From contig NZ_JADOEL010000003.1 of the NCBI RefSeq assembly GCF_015645465.1, positions 310,001-374,000 on the forward strand: DNA of 64,000 nt, written 5' to 3'. The position numbers and the translations under genes were made by a program. The stretch's first letter is position 1. The number at the start of each line of letters is the position of its first letter. The DNA is from Herminiimonas contaminans (GTDB taxonomy: Bacteria; Pseudomonadota; Gammaproteobacteria; Burkholderiales; Burkholderiaceae_D). The notes under the pieces were generated by a model. The model was not told where the DNA came from. It saw only the letters and a list, made by a program, of their open reading frames with translations, and did not search any database. Below are positions 17,769 to 25,197 of this stretch, in pieces.

Positions 17769-18722
17769 ATGTTGCCGGGATTTGATGCCGTGCCCCTAAA
17801 GCGGGAATTTTTGAATTTAATGAAAAGAGTTGGTTTTACTCCGCTCAATCCTGCAAATCTCGTGCACCGGACTGGGAATGAATCAATAGCAGGTATCAAG
17901 GATTTTTCTGATTCGCCAACCGTGCCAACGCCAACGTTGCCTGCGCAAGCGGTCAGCAAAGCATACGCAGATCAATTCATTGCACTGTTGCCGATAATTG
18001 GTTTGCTTTTCTCTACAGCTGGCGCCTCAAATGCAATGACTCTATCGGCTGGACGAGCAGCTGATTCGACTGGTTCCGTAGTCATGTCGCTTGCGTCATC
18101 GATCACTAAGACTACTGCGGCATGGGCCGTTGGCAACGCAGGCGGGTTGGACACCGGCACGATCGCAAACAGCACCTGGTATCACTTCTATGAGATTCGC
18201 CGCCCGGATACTGGCGTGGTGGACTGGATATTTTCTCTTAGCCCCACAGTACCCACATTGCCGACCAACTATACGCAGTACCGGCACATTGGTTTCGGAT
18301 TTATCAATGCAAGTACGCAGTGGCGTCGTTTCTTTCATGATGGCGACGATTGGACGTGGGATGCACCTACGCTTGATATTGATGTAACAGGACCGGGCGC
18401 CACAGCCGTTTCGCGTGTGCTGGCTGTGCCAACTGGAATCTCCGTAATTGCTAAGTTTAATTACGCTGCGTATGACCCGACAAACGCCAACGGCATTGTC
18501 GGTTATTTCAGTGATTTAAGAGCGCAGGACTTGGCGCCATCTAATGTGAGCGCACCATTAAGTGCTTCGTCATCAGCATCTCAAAGTAGTGTCGGTGGTT
18601 TGTCAACACAGGAAGTTAGAACCAACATTAGCGCTCAAATTCGATCTCGAATAAATGCCGTATCGGGCACCGCAGTTTTGAAAATGTCCACCATTGGCTG
18701 GACATACAAGCGGGGAGGATAG
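17769..18722 (+). CDS. Putative tail fibre / receptor-binding protein
   Basis: A 317-residue protein. Residues about 30-65 hold a fibre-like linker (GNESIAGIKDFSDSPTVPTP) ending in AVSKAYADQF, a phrase typical of phage fibre repeats. The remainder is beta-rich with many Ser/Thr/Ala and aromatic residues (YHFYEIRRPDTGVVDWIFSL), as expected for a receptor-binding tip. It is the largest protein of the fibre module and directly precedes a small gene of fibre-accessory type. Host-range determinant is an inference. Confidence 0.6.
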   Translation: MLPGFDAVPLKREFLNLMKRVGFTPLNPANLVHRTGNESIAGIKDFSDSPTVPTPTLPAQAVSKAYADQFIALLPIIGLLFSTAGASNAMTLSAGRAADSTGSVVMSLASSITKTTAAWAVGNAGGLDTGTIANSTWYHFYEIRRPDTGVVDWIFSLSPTVPTLPTNYTQYRHIGFGFINASTQWRRFFHDGDDWTWDAPTLDIDVTGPGATAVSRVLAVPTGISVIAKFNYAAYDPTNANGIVGYFSDLRAQDLAPSNVSAPLSASSSASQSSVGGLSTQEVRTNISAQIRSRINAVSGTAVLKMSTIGWTYKRGG

Positions 18723-18725
18723 GCA

Positions 18726-19115
18726 ATGCCGTATGTTCAACGACATGCAGGAAAAGTGGTCGGTCTATTTGAGTTTCCACAGCCTGGATATGCAGAGGAA
18801 TTTCTCAACGATAGCGATCCGAAAGTGATTGCGTATCGCAATCCGATTGTCATCCAGCAGACCGTGACCCGCTTTCAGGCTCGTGCTGCGCTGCTGAATA
18901 CGCCAAGCCTGCATGACGGATTTAAAAACATGCTGGAAGAAGTGGAAGCGTTCATGGTTTCCGACCAGGTTGATCCACTGGCACGACTGGCATGGACTGA
19001 CGCACTGGAATTCAAGCGCACCAGCCCGACCATTCAAGCCCTTGCGCCATTGCTCGACTTGAGTGGCGATGATCTTGATCAGCTGTTTATTGCCGCCGCA
19101 GGAATCGACGCATGA
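18726..19115 (+). CDS. Putative fibre-accessory or assembly protein
   Basis: A 129-residue protein with a short beta N-terminus (YVQRHAGKVVGLFEFPQPGY) and a helical rest containing FQARAALLNTPSLHDGF and LEEVEAFMVSDQVDPLARLA, the spacing seen in small phage proteins that follow fibre genes. It has no membrane segment. It overlaps the following membrane-protein gene by 4 bases (ATGA), so fibre and lysis genes are translationally linked. Confidence 0.5.
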   Translation: MPYVQRHAGKVVGLFEFPQPGYAEEFLNDSDPKVIAYRNPIVIQQTVTRFQARAALLNTPSLHDGFKNMLEEVEAFMVSDQVDPLARLAWTDALEFKRTSPTIQALAPLLDLSGDDLDQLFIAAAGIDA

Positions 19116-19447
19116 GATCAACCGACCAACCGGGCGAACGTCGTGCATCGGATCCAATACTGCGTTCGCTCAATGGCCTGCAACGCACCCTTGATCATCG
19201 GCATACCGAAAGCGTGAACCAAATGACAGTCTTAAATGAGAAGGTCGATCGCGTACTGGCTGGATTTCCGGACGGCGACCCCGATGGACACCGACGATTT
19301 CATGAGGCGTTGATTCGCAAGGCCGAAGCTCGCGAAAAGTTCTGGAATGACATGCGCGCCAAGCTGATAGAGCGCGGCGTCTGGGCGACATTGCTGGCGT
19401 TGGGCGGTGCCGTCTTGTTTGCAACAAAGGAGTATTTGCACAAATGA
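19112..19447 (+). CDS. Small lysis-cassette membrane protein
   Basis: A 111-residue protein with a soluble, charged N-terminal part and one C-terminal transmembrane segment (WATLLALGGAVLFATKEYL, residues about 89-108). It directly precedes the endolysin and overlaps it by 4 bases. Such C-tail-anchored proteins in lysis cassettes act as accessory holins or regulators; a spanin is less likely because it has neither an N-terminal anchor with a periplasmic coil nor a lipobox. Confidence 0.55.
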   Translation: MRSTDQPGERRASDPILRSLNGLQRTLDHRHTESVNQMTVLNEKVDRVLAGFPDGDPDGHRRFHEALIRKAEAREKFWNDMRAKLIERGVWATLLALGGAVLFATKEYLHK

Positions 19448-19959
19448 ACTTTGACCAGGCATTCGACCGGCTGATAGGACATGAGGCCGGATTCAGCAAC
19501 GATCCTAAAGATCCGGGGAACTGGACCGGCGGTAAGCCTGGTGTCGGCATCCTCAAGGGTACGAAGTTCGGTATTGCTGCAAACACATATCCTGATCTGG
19601 ACATAGCAAACCTCACACTCGCGACAGCCAAGGCGATTTATAAGCGCGACTGGTGGCTGAAAGTCGGGGCCGATGAAATTGACGGCGCGATCATCTTCCA
19701 ACTTTGGGACTTCGCAGTTAATGCTGGCATGGGCAACGCAAAACGTGCACTGCAACGCGCCGTCAAGGTGGCAGACGACGGGAAGATTGGCCCTATGACA
19801 ATCGCCGCTGTGAAGGCTATGTCTGTAACTGACGTACTCATGCGCTTCAACGCGCAACGCCTTCGCCATTACACATCATTGTCGACGTGGCCGACATTCG
19901 GGAAGGGCTGGACAAACCGGGTAGCTGGGAATCTCGACTACGCTGCCGACGACTCATAG
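19444..19959 (+). CDS. Endolysin, glycoside hydrolase family 108 type
   Basis: A 171-residue muramidase that cleaves peptidoglycan at host lysis. The N-terminal GH108 domain has the catalytic Glu14 in GHEAGFSNDPKDPGN and the downstream GTKFGI block. The C-terminal half is a peptidoglycan-binding type 3 domain (FQLWDFAVNAGMGNAKRALQ, then DGKIGPMTIAAVKAM). There is no signal peptide, so release depends on a holin, which is encoded next. The start overlaps the upstream membrane-protein stop (ATGA). Confidence 0.88.
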   Translation: MNFDQAFDRLIGHEAGFSNDPKDPGNWTGGKPGVGILKGTKFGIAANTYPDLDIANLTLATAKAIYKRDWWLKVGADEIDGAIIFQLWDFAVNAGMGNAKRALQRAVKVADDGKIGPMTIAAVKAMSVTDVLMRFNAQRLRHYTSLSTWPTFGKGWTNRVAGNLDYAADDS

Positions 19960-19967
19960 GGGAAATC

Positions 19968-20492
19968 ATGGATCCGCTCACCATTGCACTATCACTCGCT
20001 GCCCAGTTCGCGCCTGGCATCATCAAGTATTTAACCGGGAGCGATACAGCTGGTACCGTCGCTGGCCAAGTTGTGGACATTGCCAAGACGGTGACCGGCA
20101 AGACAGATCCCGAGGAAGTGATTAAAGCCCTGCAGGTTGACCCAGGTCTTGTCCTGCAGTTTCAAACGGCTGTACTGAATAGCGAAGCCGATCTGGAAAA
20201 GGCATATTTGGCTGATCGGGAAAGCGCCAGATCGCGGGATGTCGAACTGGCCAAGCTGGGACGTAAGAACGTCCGTGCTGACATCATGGTGGCATTAGAT
20301 GTAATCGGCTTAATCGCCTGCCTGGTGGTGTTGTGCCTGTTCCGTGATGCTATTCCAGGTGAAACGGTCGGCTTGATCTCGACCATCGCGTCAATCTTTG
20401 GCCTGTGTCTACGCGACGCTCACCAGTTTGAGTTCGGATCGAGCCGCAGCTCATTGTCAAAAGACGACACCATCAAGAATCTGACGAAATAG
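19968..20492 (+). CDS. Putative holin, three-transmembrane type
   Basis: A 174-residue protein following the endolysin; ATG 19968 is preceded by GGGGAAATC. Hydrophobic segments lie near residues 5-20 (LTIALSLAAQFAPGIIKYL), about 106-124 (LDVIGLIACLVVLCLF) and about 130-150 (VGLISTIASIFGLCL), with a charged helix between the first and second. This matches the pattern of 3-TM holins of phages and gene-transfer agents. It would permeabilise the inner membrane and let the endolysin out. Its last 20 bases overlap the 3' end of the SRAP gene on the opposite strand. Confidence 0.7.
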   Translation: MDPLTIALSLAAQFAPGIIKYLTGSDTAGTVAGQVVDIAKTVTGKTDPEEVIKALQVDPGLVLQFQTAVLNSEADLEKAYLADRESARSRDVELAKLGRKNVRADIMVALDVIGLIACLVVLCLFRDAIPGETVGLISTIASIFGLCLRDAHQFEFGSSRSSLSKDDTIKNLTK

Positions 20493-21165
20493 GCTTCACC
20501 ATCTCCGGGCCGTCGTTCCTGTAGCTGCCGACGGCCTTGGTTACCTGGTACCACTCAAACGCATCTGACGGCAGCGCCGCCGTTCTTGCAAGGTTCTCGG
20601 CGTACTCTGCCGAATTCGACATATCCACCCATTCCATAGCGTCCCTTGCCGTCAGCACGATCGGGCGTCTGTCGTGCACGTCGACCATGCCGCCCATCGA
20701 TGCCGATGTGACGATCGCAAAGCCCGCATCTTCCGCGCGCTCTGCTGGATCCGGTTTCCAGTTGGATACCGCTGCAATAAACATCGGGGCTTGATCCTTT
20801 GGCCGAATGAACCAAGGCTGCTTGTTCGGTTTCTCGCCCGTCCACTCATACCAGCCGTCGGCCGGCACGATCATGCGGCCATGCATCCAGAGTGATTTCC
20901 AATAGCGCCCCAGCGCCTTTTCTATGGTGGCGTTGATGTCAGCCGGTCTGCCTTCCGACTTTGCCCAGCCGCTGTGGTATCCCCAGCGCATTGGCTCTGC
21001 CGTATAGTGTTCGCCGTCCAGCATGTGTATGCCCAGCACCTTGGAGCCTGGTGCCACGTTAAACCGGCGGGGCGGGGGCATGATGTCGAATATTGCGTCC
21101 GGTGGCATGCCGATGCTTTCGGCATAGTCCATTAGGTCACGCGCCTGGGATATTCGTCCACACAT
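20473..21165 (-). CDS. SRAP (YedK/HMCES-type) abasic-site-shielding protein
   Basis: A 230-residue protein. The family forms a covalent link between Cys2 and abasic sites in single-stranded DNA, protecting them. Cys2 is present (MCGRIS, Met removed), with the family blocks NVAPGS (residues 36-41), WGYHSGWA, PADGWYEW (Glu107) and VHDRRP (His164). The usual INAR-E-T block reads INATIEKA here, so the Arg after Asn is replaced by Thr, an odd change worth checking. It lies on the minus strand at the prophage end, convergent with and overlapping the holin gene by 20 bases, and is likely cotranscribed with the small gene upstream. A prophage accessory (moron) role is inferred. Confidence 0.88.
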   Translation of the reverse strand: MCGRISQARDLMDYAESIGMPPDAIFDIMPPPRRFNVAPGSKVLGIHMLDGEHYTAEPMRWGYHSGWAKSEGRPADINATIEKALGRYWKSLWMHGRMIVPADGWYEWTGEKPNKQPWFIRPKDQAPMFIAAVSNWKPDPAERAEDAGFAIVTSASMGGMVDVHDRRPIVLTARDAMEWVDMSNSAEYAENLARTAALPSDAFEWYQVTKAVGSYRNDGPEMVKPISSDS

Positions 21166-21167
21166 GG

Positions 21168-21482
21168 CTACTCCTTTTCGCTGGGGTGCTTGTATCCGCT
21201 TACGCCTTTGCGATCGGCTTCCATTTCGGCGCTCAATCTCCGGCTATTTTCCAGACTTGGTTCGTTGGCAATCTGTTCTTTGAGAGCACCAACGATCATG
21301 CCGACCGAGCCCATTTCACCCGGTAGAGATCGTGCAAGCTGGTCGGCTCGGGCAACAATGGAGAATAAACGCCGGATTTCCCAAAGCAAAGCCCGGACGT
21401 CCGGATCGTCTGGATGACGGTCCTGAATGGCTTTGATTTGCTCAAGTGTGAGCGGCGGTTTGAAAAGGCTTTGAGATCGCAT
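21168..21482 (-). CDS. Small helical protein of unknown function, prophage end
   Basis: A 104-residue charged, helical protein just upstream of the SRAP gene on the same strand, with two bases between stop and next start. The sequence (LTLEQIKAIQDRHPDDPDVR; LKEQIANEPSLENSRRLSAE) has no enzyme or HTH motif, no signal and no membrane segment. It is the first gene of the minus-strand unit, directly downstream of the dyad cluster at 21,506-21,555. Its function is unknown; a regulator or a partner of the SRAP protein is possible only by position. Confidence 0.55.
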   Translation of the reverse strand: MRSQSLFKPPLTLEQIKAIQDRHPDDPDVRALLWEIRRLFSIVARADQLARSLPGEMGSVGMIVGALKEQIANEPSLENSRRLSAEMEADRKGVSGYKHPSEKE

Positions 21483-21505
21483 GACGGGAACCCCGACACA
21501 ATAAT

Positions 21506-21555
21506 ATTAGACAGTGTCTAATATACAGCGCTGTGCGCACATACAGTTATGTGCG
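21506..21555. promoter_or_regulatory. Cluster of inverted repeats, probable operator region of the SRAP unit
   Basis: Between the minus-strand gene start (21482) and the tRNA-Pro lie several perfect dyads: ATTAGACA-G-TGTCTAAT at 21506-21522, ACAGCGCTGT at 21525-21534, TGTGCGCACA at 21532-21541, and CGCACATA-CAGT-TATGTGCG at 21536-21555. Four dyads within 50 bases is far more than expected by chance and suggests binding of one or more dimeric repressors. None matches the CTGT-N8-ACAG LexA box. Confidence 0.6.
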
Positions 21556-21572
21556 TAAGTCTTTGATTTTAT

Positions 21573-21600
21573 TGGTCGGGACGGTGTGATTCGAACACAC
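21573..21600 (-). other. Likely prophage attachment site (attR-type) in the 3' part of tRNA-Pro
   Basis: Phage genes stop just left of the tRNA 3' end and chromosomal genes begin to its right. Integrases commonly recombine in the T-arm/3' end of tRNAs. The matching copy at the other prophage end is outside the window, so the core sequence cannot be defined here. Confidence 0.4.
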
Positions 21601-21649
21601 GACCCCTTGCACCCCATGCAAGTACGCTACCAGGCTGCGCTACGCCCCG
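21573..21649 (-). tRNA. tRNA-Pro (anticodon GGG)
   Basis: Read on the minus strand, the 77-base gene folds into a full cloverleaf. The acceptor is CGGGGCG paired with CGTCCCG, the anticodon stem CTTGC/GCAAG surrounds the loop ATGGGGT, the T loop is TTCGAAT, the discriminator is A and CCA is encoded. The anticodon GGG reads CCC/CCU proline codons. Its 3' end points to the prophage, the usual geometry for tRNA attachment sites. Confidence 0.95.
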
Positions 21650-21660
21650 ACGAGCGAAAA

Positions 21661-21669
21661 ATTATACCA
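21661..21669 (-). promoter_or_regulatory. Extended -10 promoter of tRNA-Pro
   Basis: On the minus strand TGGTATAAT lies 12 bases before the mature tRNA 5' end, an extended -10 (TG-N-TATAAT) with no clear -35 hexamer. Its distance to the tRNA fits a short 5' leader. Confidence 0.7.
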
Positions 21670-21728
21670 GAGCCGTGATGTGTTTTCGCCATCTGCGAGT
21701 CTGAAATTCATCTGCGGCAAGTCGGTGC

Positions 21729-23426
21729 TCAGGATAATTTTGTCGATACGCGCCTAATTTTTGCAGGCGTACCTGCGATCTGCTTGGGCGTGCGTGATGG
21801 GGCCTGGCTGACTGCCGATGGCGCACGTGTTTGTGCAACCGGAGCCACCTCCGCTGAACTCGATCGGTAACCTATCCGGAAGCCGCCCCAATGCTTACCG
21901 TGTACATAAATCGGCACCGATAAGTCATGCATGACTTCACCGGTGTCGCGTTTATAGGTCTGCAATAAAAATGGTTTGGTATTCGAGCCGCAGCGCTTGC
22001 CGGTGCGATCGGTGAAGATGCGCTTGGTGCGATTATTCACCAGGTCGACATCATAGTCGCCGGTCAGCGGCTTGGAGAATTTTTTGTTATGGGTAGGGAA
22101 GTAGCCATTGTCATCGACTGCACCTGCGTAGGCCAGTTGTGGCATCGCGTCCAGTATCGGCTCCTGTATATCGGGTAATACCCGATCAGTGTAGGCGTCG
22201 AATTGCGTGCTGTGTTTGGGCGGCGATGTATTCGGTAAGAGCCGGTACTGGCGATCAAACAGGGCGGCTTCAGTGATGCTGCCGTTCGCGATTGCTTGCT
22301 CAAAGAGCTTGCCAATTTGTTGAGCTGCCGTACTGGCGACCATGCGAATTTGATCGTGCTGCGTCGCGGCACCGCTTTCGGCGATCGCGTCGTAGACGAT
22401 TTCAGCGCGTTCCGATAAGGCCATAGCGGAAGCAGCGACGCGTGGCAACTCGGTATCCGTTTCCAGCATGCCGTCGCGTATCTTGAGGATGGCTGCGGCG
22501 ATTTTGTGCGTGGTCTCTACATGTTCGCGTGAGGCGTGCGCGATTTGCTGTATCTCTTCTTCCGAAGTGCTGGCAGCGCGTTCTATATTGCTGAGAAAGC
22601 CATGCACACGCTCCACGTTTTGTGATGCTTCCATCACCTTGCTGCTGAGTGCCTGCATGCCACCAGCTGCGCGTTCGGCTTCCACGTTAATGGCTGTCAC
22701 CATGGAGCCGATATCATCGGTAGCTTCCTTGGTACGCTGCGCTAGTTGTCGTACTTCACCCGCTACCACGGCAAAGCCGCGACCGTGCTCACCGGCGCGC
22801 GCTGCTTCGATCGCTGCATTTAATGCGAGCAGGTTGGTGCGTGCGGCGATTTCACTGATAACTTCAGTGATGCCATGTATGCGCCGTGATTTTTCCTGCA
22901 ACACGCGCATCATTTCCGACGCGGTTTGCGCATCGTCGCGCGCCTTGCTGATTTGCTCCAGACCCTGGTTGACTTCCGTACGTCCGGCGACGCTTTCGGT
23001 ACGTACTTCAGCCGCGATACTGGATGCGCGCTCTGCATTTGCGGCGATTTGCTCGGTGGTGCTGGCATTTTGCTCGGAACCGGCAACGATGGCATTTGCT
23101 GCCTGCACATCCTGTGCGATTTTGTTTTTGATGGAGTCGACGAAGAACGAAGTTTCGGCTGCACCTATCATGATGTGATCGATCTCACCGCCTACCTTGT
23201 TGCCAAAATCGGTATGCTTGCTGCCACCACCTGGGCGCAGCACGAGCAGCAAACTGGTACTCAGTAATGATGCGATCAGCAGCAGCCAGGGCAGGCCGAG
23301 TATTTCATTGCTTAGCTGTGTGCTTAGATGTGCGGCGACGTAGGCCAGGCCGCTGCCAAATGCAATTGCGACTAACAGCAGGGTACTTTGTTGCAACCAT
23401 AGGGGAAAACTTTTGTTCCTGAACAT
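21729..23426 (-). CDS. Methyl-accepting chemotaxis protein with a C-terminal sensor domain
   Basis: A 565-residue receptor that signals to the CheA/CheW complex. ATG 23426 is chosen since GGAG lies eight bases upstream and the protein then begins with an N-terminal membrane hairpin; the longer frame adds 41 improbable residues. Two transmembrane helices (about 9-28 and 40-60) are separated by a very short loop, so there is no periplasmic sensor. The methyl-accepting/signalling coiled coil follows, with the hairpin tip [20 protein letters not shown]. After it comes a cytoplasmic C-terminal domain (last about 170 residues, with [19 protein letters not shown] and [10 protein letters not shown]) of a type that recurs in proteobacterial receptors. 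The ligand is unknown. Confidence 0.9.
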   Translation of the reverse strand: MFRNKSFPLWLQQSTLLLVAIAFGSGLAYVAAHLSTQLSNEILGLPWLLLIASLLSTSLLLVLRPGGGSKHTDFGNKVGGEIDHIMIGAAETSFFVDSIKNKIAQDVQAANAIVAGSEQNASTTEQIAANAERASSIAAEVRTESVAGRTEVNQGLEQISKARDDAQTASEMMRVLQEKSRRIHGITEVISEIAARTNLLALNAAIEAARAGEHGRGFAVVAGEVRQLAQRTKEATDDIGSMVTAINVEAERAAGGMQALSSKVMEASQNVERVHGFLSNIERAASTSEEEIQQIAHASREHVETTHKIAAAILKIRDGMLETDTELPRVAASAMALSERAEIVYDAIAESGAATQHDQIRMVASTAAQQIGKLFEQAIANGSITEAALFDRQYRLLPNTSPPKHSTQFDAYTDRVLPDIQEPILDAMPQLAYAGAVDDNGYFPTHNKKFSKPLTGDYDVDLVNNRTKRIFTDRTGKRCGSNTKPFLLQTYKRDTGEVMHDLSVPIYVHGKHWGGFRIGYRSSSAEVAPVAQTRAPSAVSQAPSRTPKQIAGTPAKIRRVSTKLS

Positions 23427-23871
23427 ATCGCGGTCTCCACGCAGATAATCTGCCGTGCCTTGATTTAGTTGAAGGTGGCACGTGCAGACAGAACATAAGA
23501 AAACAACAAGTTTTGATGCTGCTATGTGACCACCGGGCGGTGGCTGCATGCAGTAAGTTTAATTCGTGTGATTTGATCTTACTCACGCTTGCTTACGCGC
23601 AGCTTATGCGGAGGCGGGAAATAGCCGAAGACACGAAAAGTCACATTTCAATTTCCCGGTTAATGTAAAAATGGAAACATGACTACATACTGGATGGTGT
23701 CCAAATGAAGAAATTGAAGGCTGGCGACAGCTGCGCCGGAAGTACACACTTGTTAATCGCTGCAAGGTGCGGCCAGAGCGGACGTCATGCAGATATATGC
23801 AGCAGCGCTCATATTGGTAATGCCGGCAATGCTGCGTACTATGTCTGTCTTTCTGTGATTGTCTGTAAATC
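23427..23871. other. Intergenic region without recognisable gene
   Basis: This 445-bp divergent region lies between the chemotaxis receptor and the ModA-like gene. It must hold the promoters of both, but I see no clear -35/-10 pair, FliA box, hairpin terminator or repeat. Frames here are short and of poor coding character. Confidence 0.5.
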
Positions 23872-24630
23872 ATGACCTTTCCGGCGACCCGACTTATTTC
23901 AGCTGCGAGCCAGGTACCACGATTATTTGCGGCCGGGAGCCTGCGTGGTGCCATGGAGGAAATCATGGCGGCCTATCAGCAGCAGGGTGGCACTGCATTT
24001 CATACGCAGTATGGACCGTCAGGCAAGCTGAGGCAGGAAATAGAAGCAGGTGTGCAGGCAGATGTGTTTGCTTCGGCTTCGGTGGGACATACCGAAGCGC
24101 TGGCGCAGCAGAATCTGCTCGGTACATCTACACTGTTCACGCACAATGATTTATGTGTGCTGGCGCGGCCTGATCTGGATTTGCATGGCGATGATTTGCT
24201 GGCGCTGCTGGCTGATCCGGCGGTGCGTATAGCGACCTCGACCCCGGTGAGCGATCCGATGGGCGACTATACCTGGCAGTTCTTTCGCAATGCAGACAAG
24301 CGGCAAGCCGGGTTTTATGCAGCCATGAATGCAAAAGCGATCAGGCTATCGGGAGCGCATATTCCCGCAGCAGATGAGCGCCTGCCTTATATCACTGCAT
24401 TTGAAGCAGATAAGGCAGATGCATATATCATGTACTGCACGAATGCGATTTCGACGCGCATAGTGTTGCCGCAGCTGCAGGTGATCGCTATCCCGGATGA
24501 GCTGAACGTACGCAGCGCCTATGGAATCGCCGCAGGCAAGCAATCCGAGCAGGGGCAACGCTTCGTGCACTTTGTATTGTCGGCTGCGGGCCAGGCCATA
24601 CTGAAGAAGCATGGCTTCGGTTCGTGCTGA
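23872..24630 (+). CDS. ModA-like substrate-binding protein (molybdate-type)
   Basis: A 252-residue protein of the periplasmic binding protein type that captures molybdate/tungstate-like oxyanions for an ABC importer. Family blocks are visible: FAAGSLRGAMEEI (first anion-binding Ser), YGPSGKLRQEIEAGVQADVF (second) and AYIMYCTNA near the end. No ABC permease or ATPase gene is adjacent, so it is an orphan. Odd: the first 20 residues (MTFPATRLISAASQVPRLF) are not a convincing Sec signal, so the annotated start may be wrong or the protein may stay in the cytoplasm. The nitrate-reductase-associated gene 70 bp downstream fits a molybdenum theme. Confidence 0.75.
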   Translation: MTFPATRLISAASQVPRLFAAGSLRGAMEEIMAAYQQQGGTAFHTQYGPSGKLRQEIEAGVQADVFASASVGHTEALAQQNLLGTSTLFTHNDLCVLARPDLDLHGDDLLALLADPAVRIATSTPVSDPMGDYTWQFFRNADKRQAGFYAAMNAKAIRLSGAHIPAADERLPYITAFEADKADAYIMYCTNAISTRIVLPQLQVIAIPDELNVRSAYGIAAGKQSEQGQRFVHFVLSAAGQAILKKHGFGSC

Positions 24631-24701
24631 AAGACAGGAAACAGAATACGACCCGCAACATGGCGGGCAGATAAATTTGTTATGAATGAAGTCGTTTAAT
24701 C

Positions 24702-25166
24702 ATGCAGGGGCTTTTCGAATTTGAACAGGATGGACGCTATCCCTTGCGTCGCATTCCTATGATCATGCGTTTCAATCTGGATACTTGCGGTATCCGCATT
24801 TCCCTGACCGCGTGGATTACACTCAGCCGTGATGAGCGCGAAGAGCTGGTCGCCTTGCCATGTGTATCGCCTGCAGAGCAGCAGGCTTATCGTGAGCGAC
24901 TCGCAGCCTTGCTGGCAGTGCACGCGGATAATCCGGATGCGGTGATAGAAACGGTAGAGATCGATCCGTCGCCTGTATGGGCTGACTTAAGCGCAGTGCC
25001 GGATGTGGTAGCGCAGGGATTGGCTGAATTGTCACTGCCTGTGCCTGCGCATGAACAATGGACAGGCTTGAATGATTTACAGCGCTTTGCGCTGACCAAG
25101 CTGACGCGTTCGGGACACAAGAATGCCAATTTGCTGCCCGCACTGAAAGAGTTCGGACTGGTGTGA
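24702..25166 (+). CDS. Nitrate reductase associated protein family (PF09655-like)
   Basis: A 154-residue protein that starts FEFEQDGRYPLRRIPMIMRF, then LDTCGIRISLTAWITLSRDE and a Cys in LPCVSP. These blocks are the hallmark of the conserved nitrate-reductase-associated family described first in cyanobacteria; its biochemical role is not known. The C-terminal helical part ends with RFALTKLTRSGHKNANLLPA. No nitrate reductase gene is in this window. Association with the ModA-like gene upstream is consistent with a molybdoenzyme-related function, which is inference. Confidence 0.75.
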   Translation: MQGLFEFEQDGRYPLRRIPMIMRFNLDTCGIRISLTAWITLSRDEREELVALPCVSPAEQQAYRERLAALLAVHADNPDAVIETVEIDPSPVWADLSAVPDVVAQGLAELSLPVPAHEQWTGLNDLQRFALTKLTRSGHKNANLLPALKEFGLV

Positions 25167-25197
25167 GTTGGCAGCAGCAAACAAACAGGATAGCGTG

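Larger units (their letters stand above)
1..21572. mobile_element. Right part of a short-tailed (podovirus-type) prophage, left end outside the window
   Basis: A continuous run of phage late genes on the plus strand (terminase, portal, scaffold, capsid, nozzle, internal virion proteins, fibres, lysis genes) is followed by two minus-strand genes and then the 3' end of a tRNA-Pro gene. No contractile or long non-contractile tail genes (tape measure, tail tube, sheath, baseplate) are present, while a head-tail connector, a nozzle-like protein and several glycine/alanine-rich ejection-type proteins are. That points to a podovirus architecture. All late genes look intact, so the element is not obviously decayed. 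Integrase, repressor and replication genes are not in view. The right boundary at the tRNA is inferred from gene content, not from a seen att repeat. Confidence 0.88.

Noticed and set aside
1-21572. A diversity-generating retroelement or toxin-antitoxin unit in the fibre module
   Set aside because: I searched the fibre region for a template/variable repeat pair and a reverse transcriptase and saw neither; no toxin family was recognised.
23431-23490. A TAAA-spacer-GGCAGATTA sequence as FliA (sigma 28) promoter for the chemoreceptor
   Set aside because: The spacing is too short and the -10 does not match GCCGATAA.
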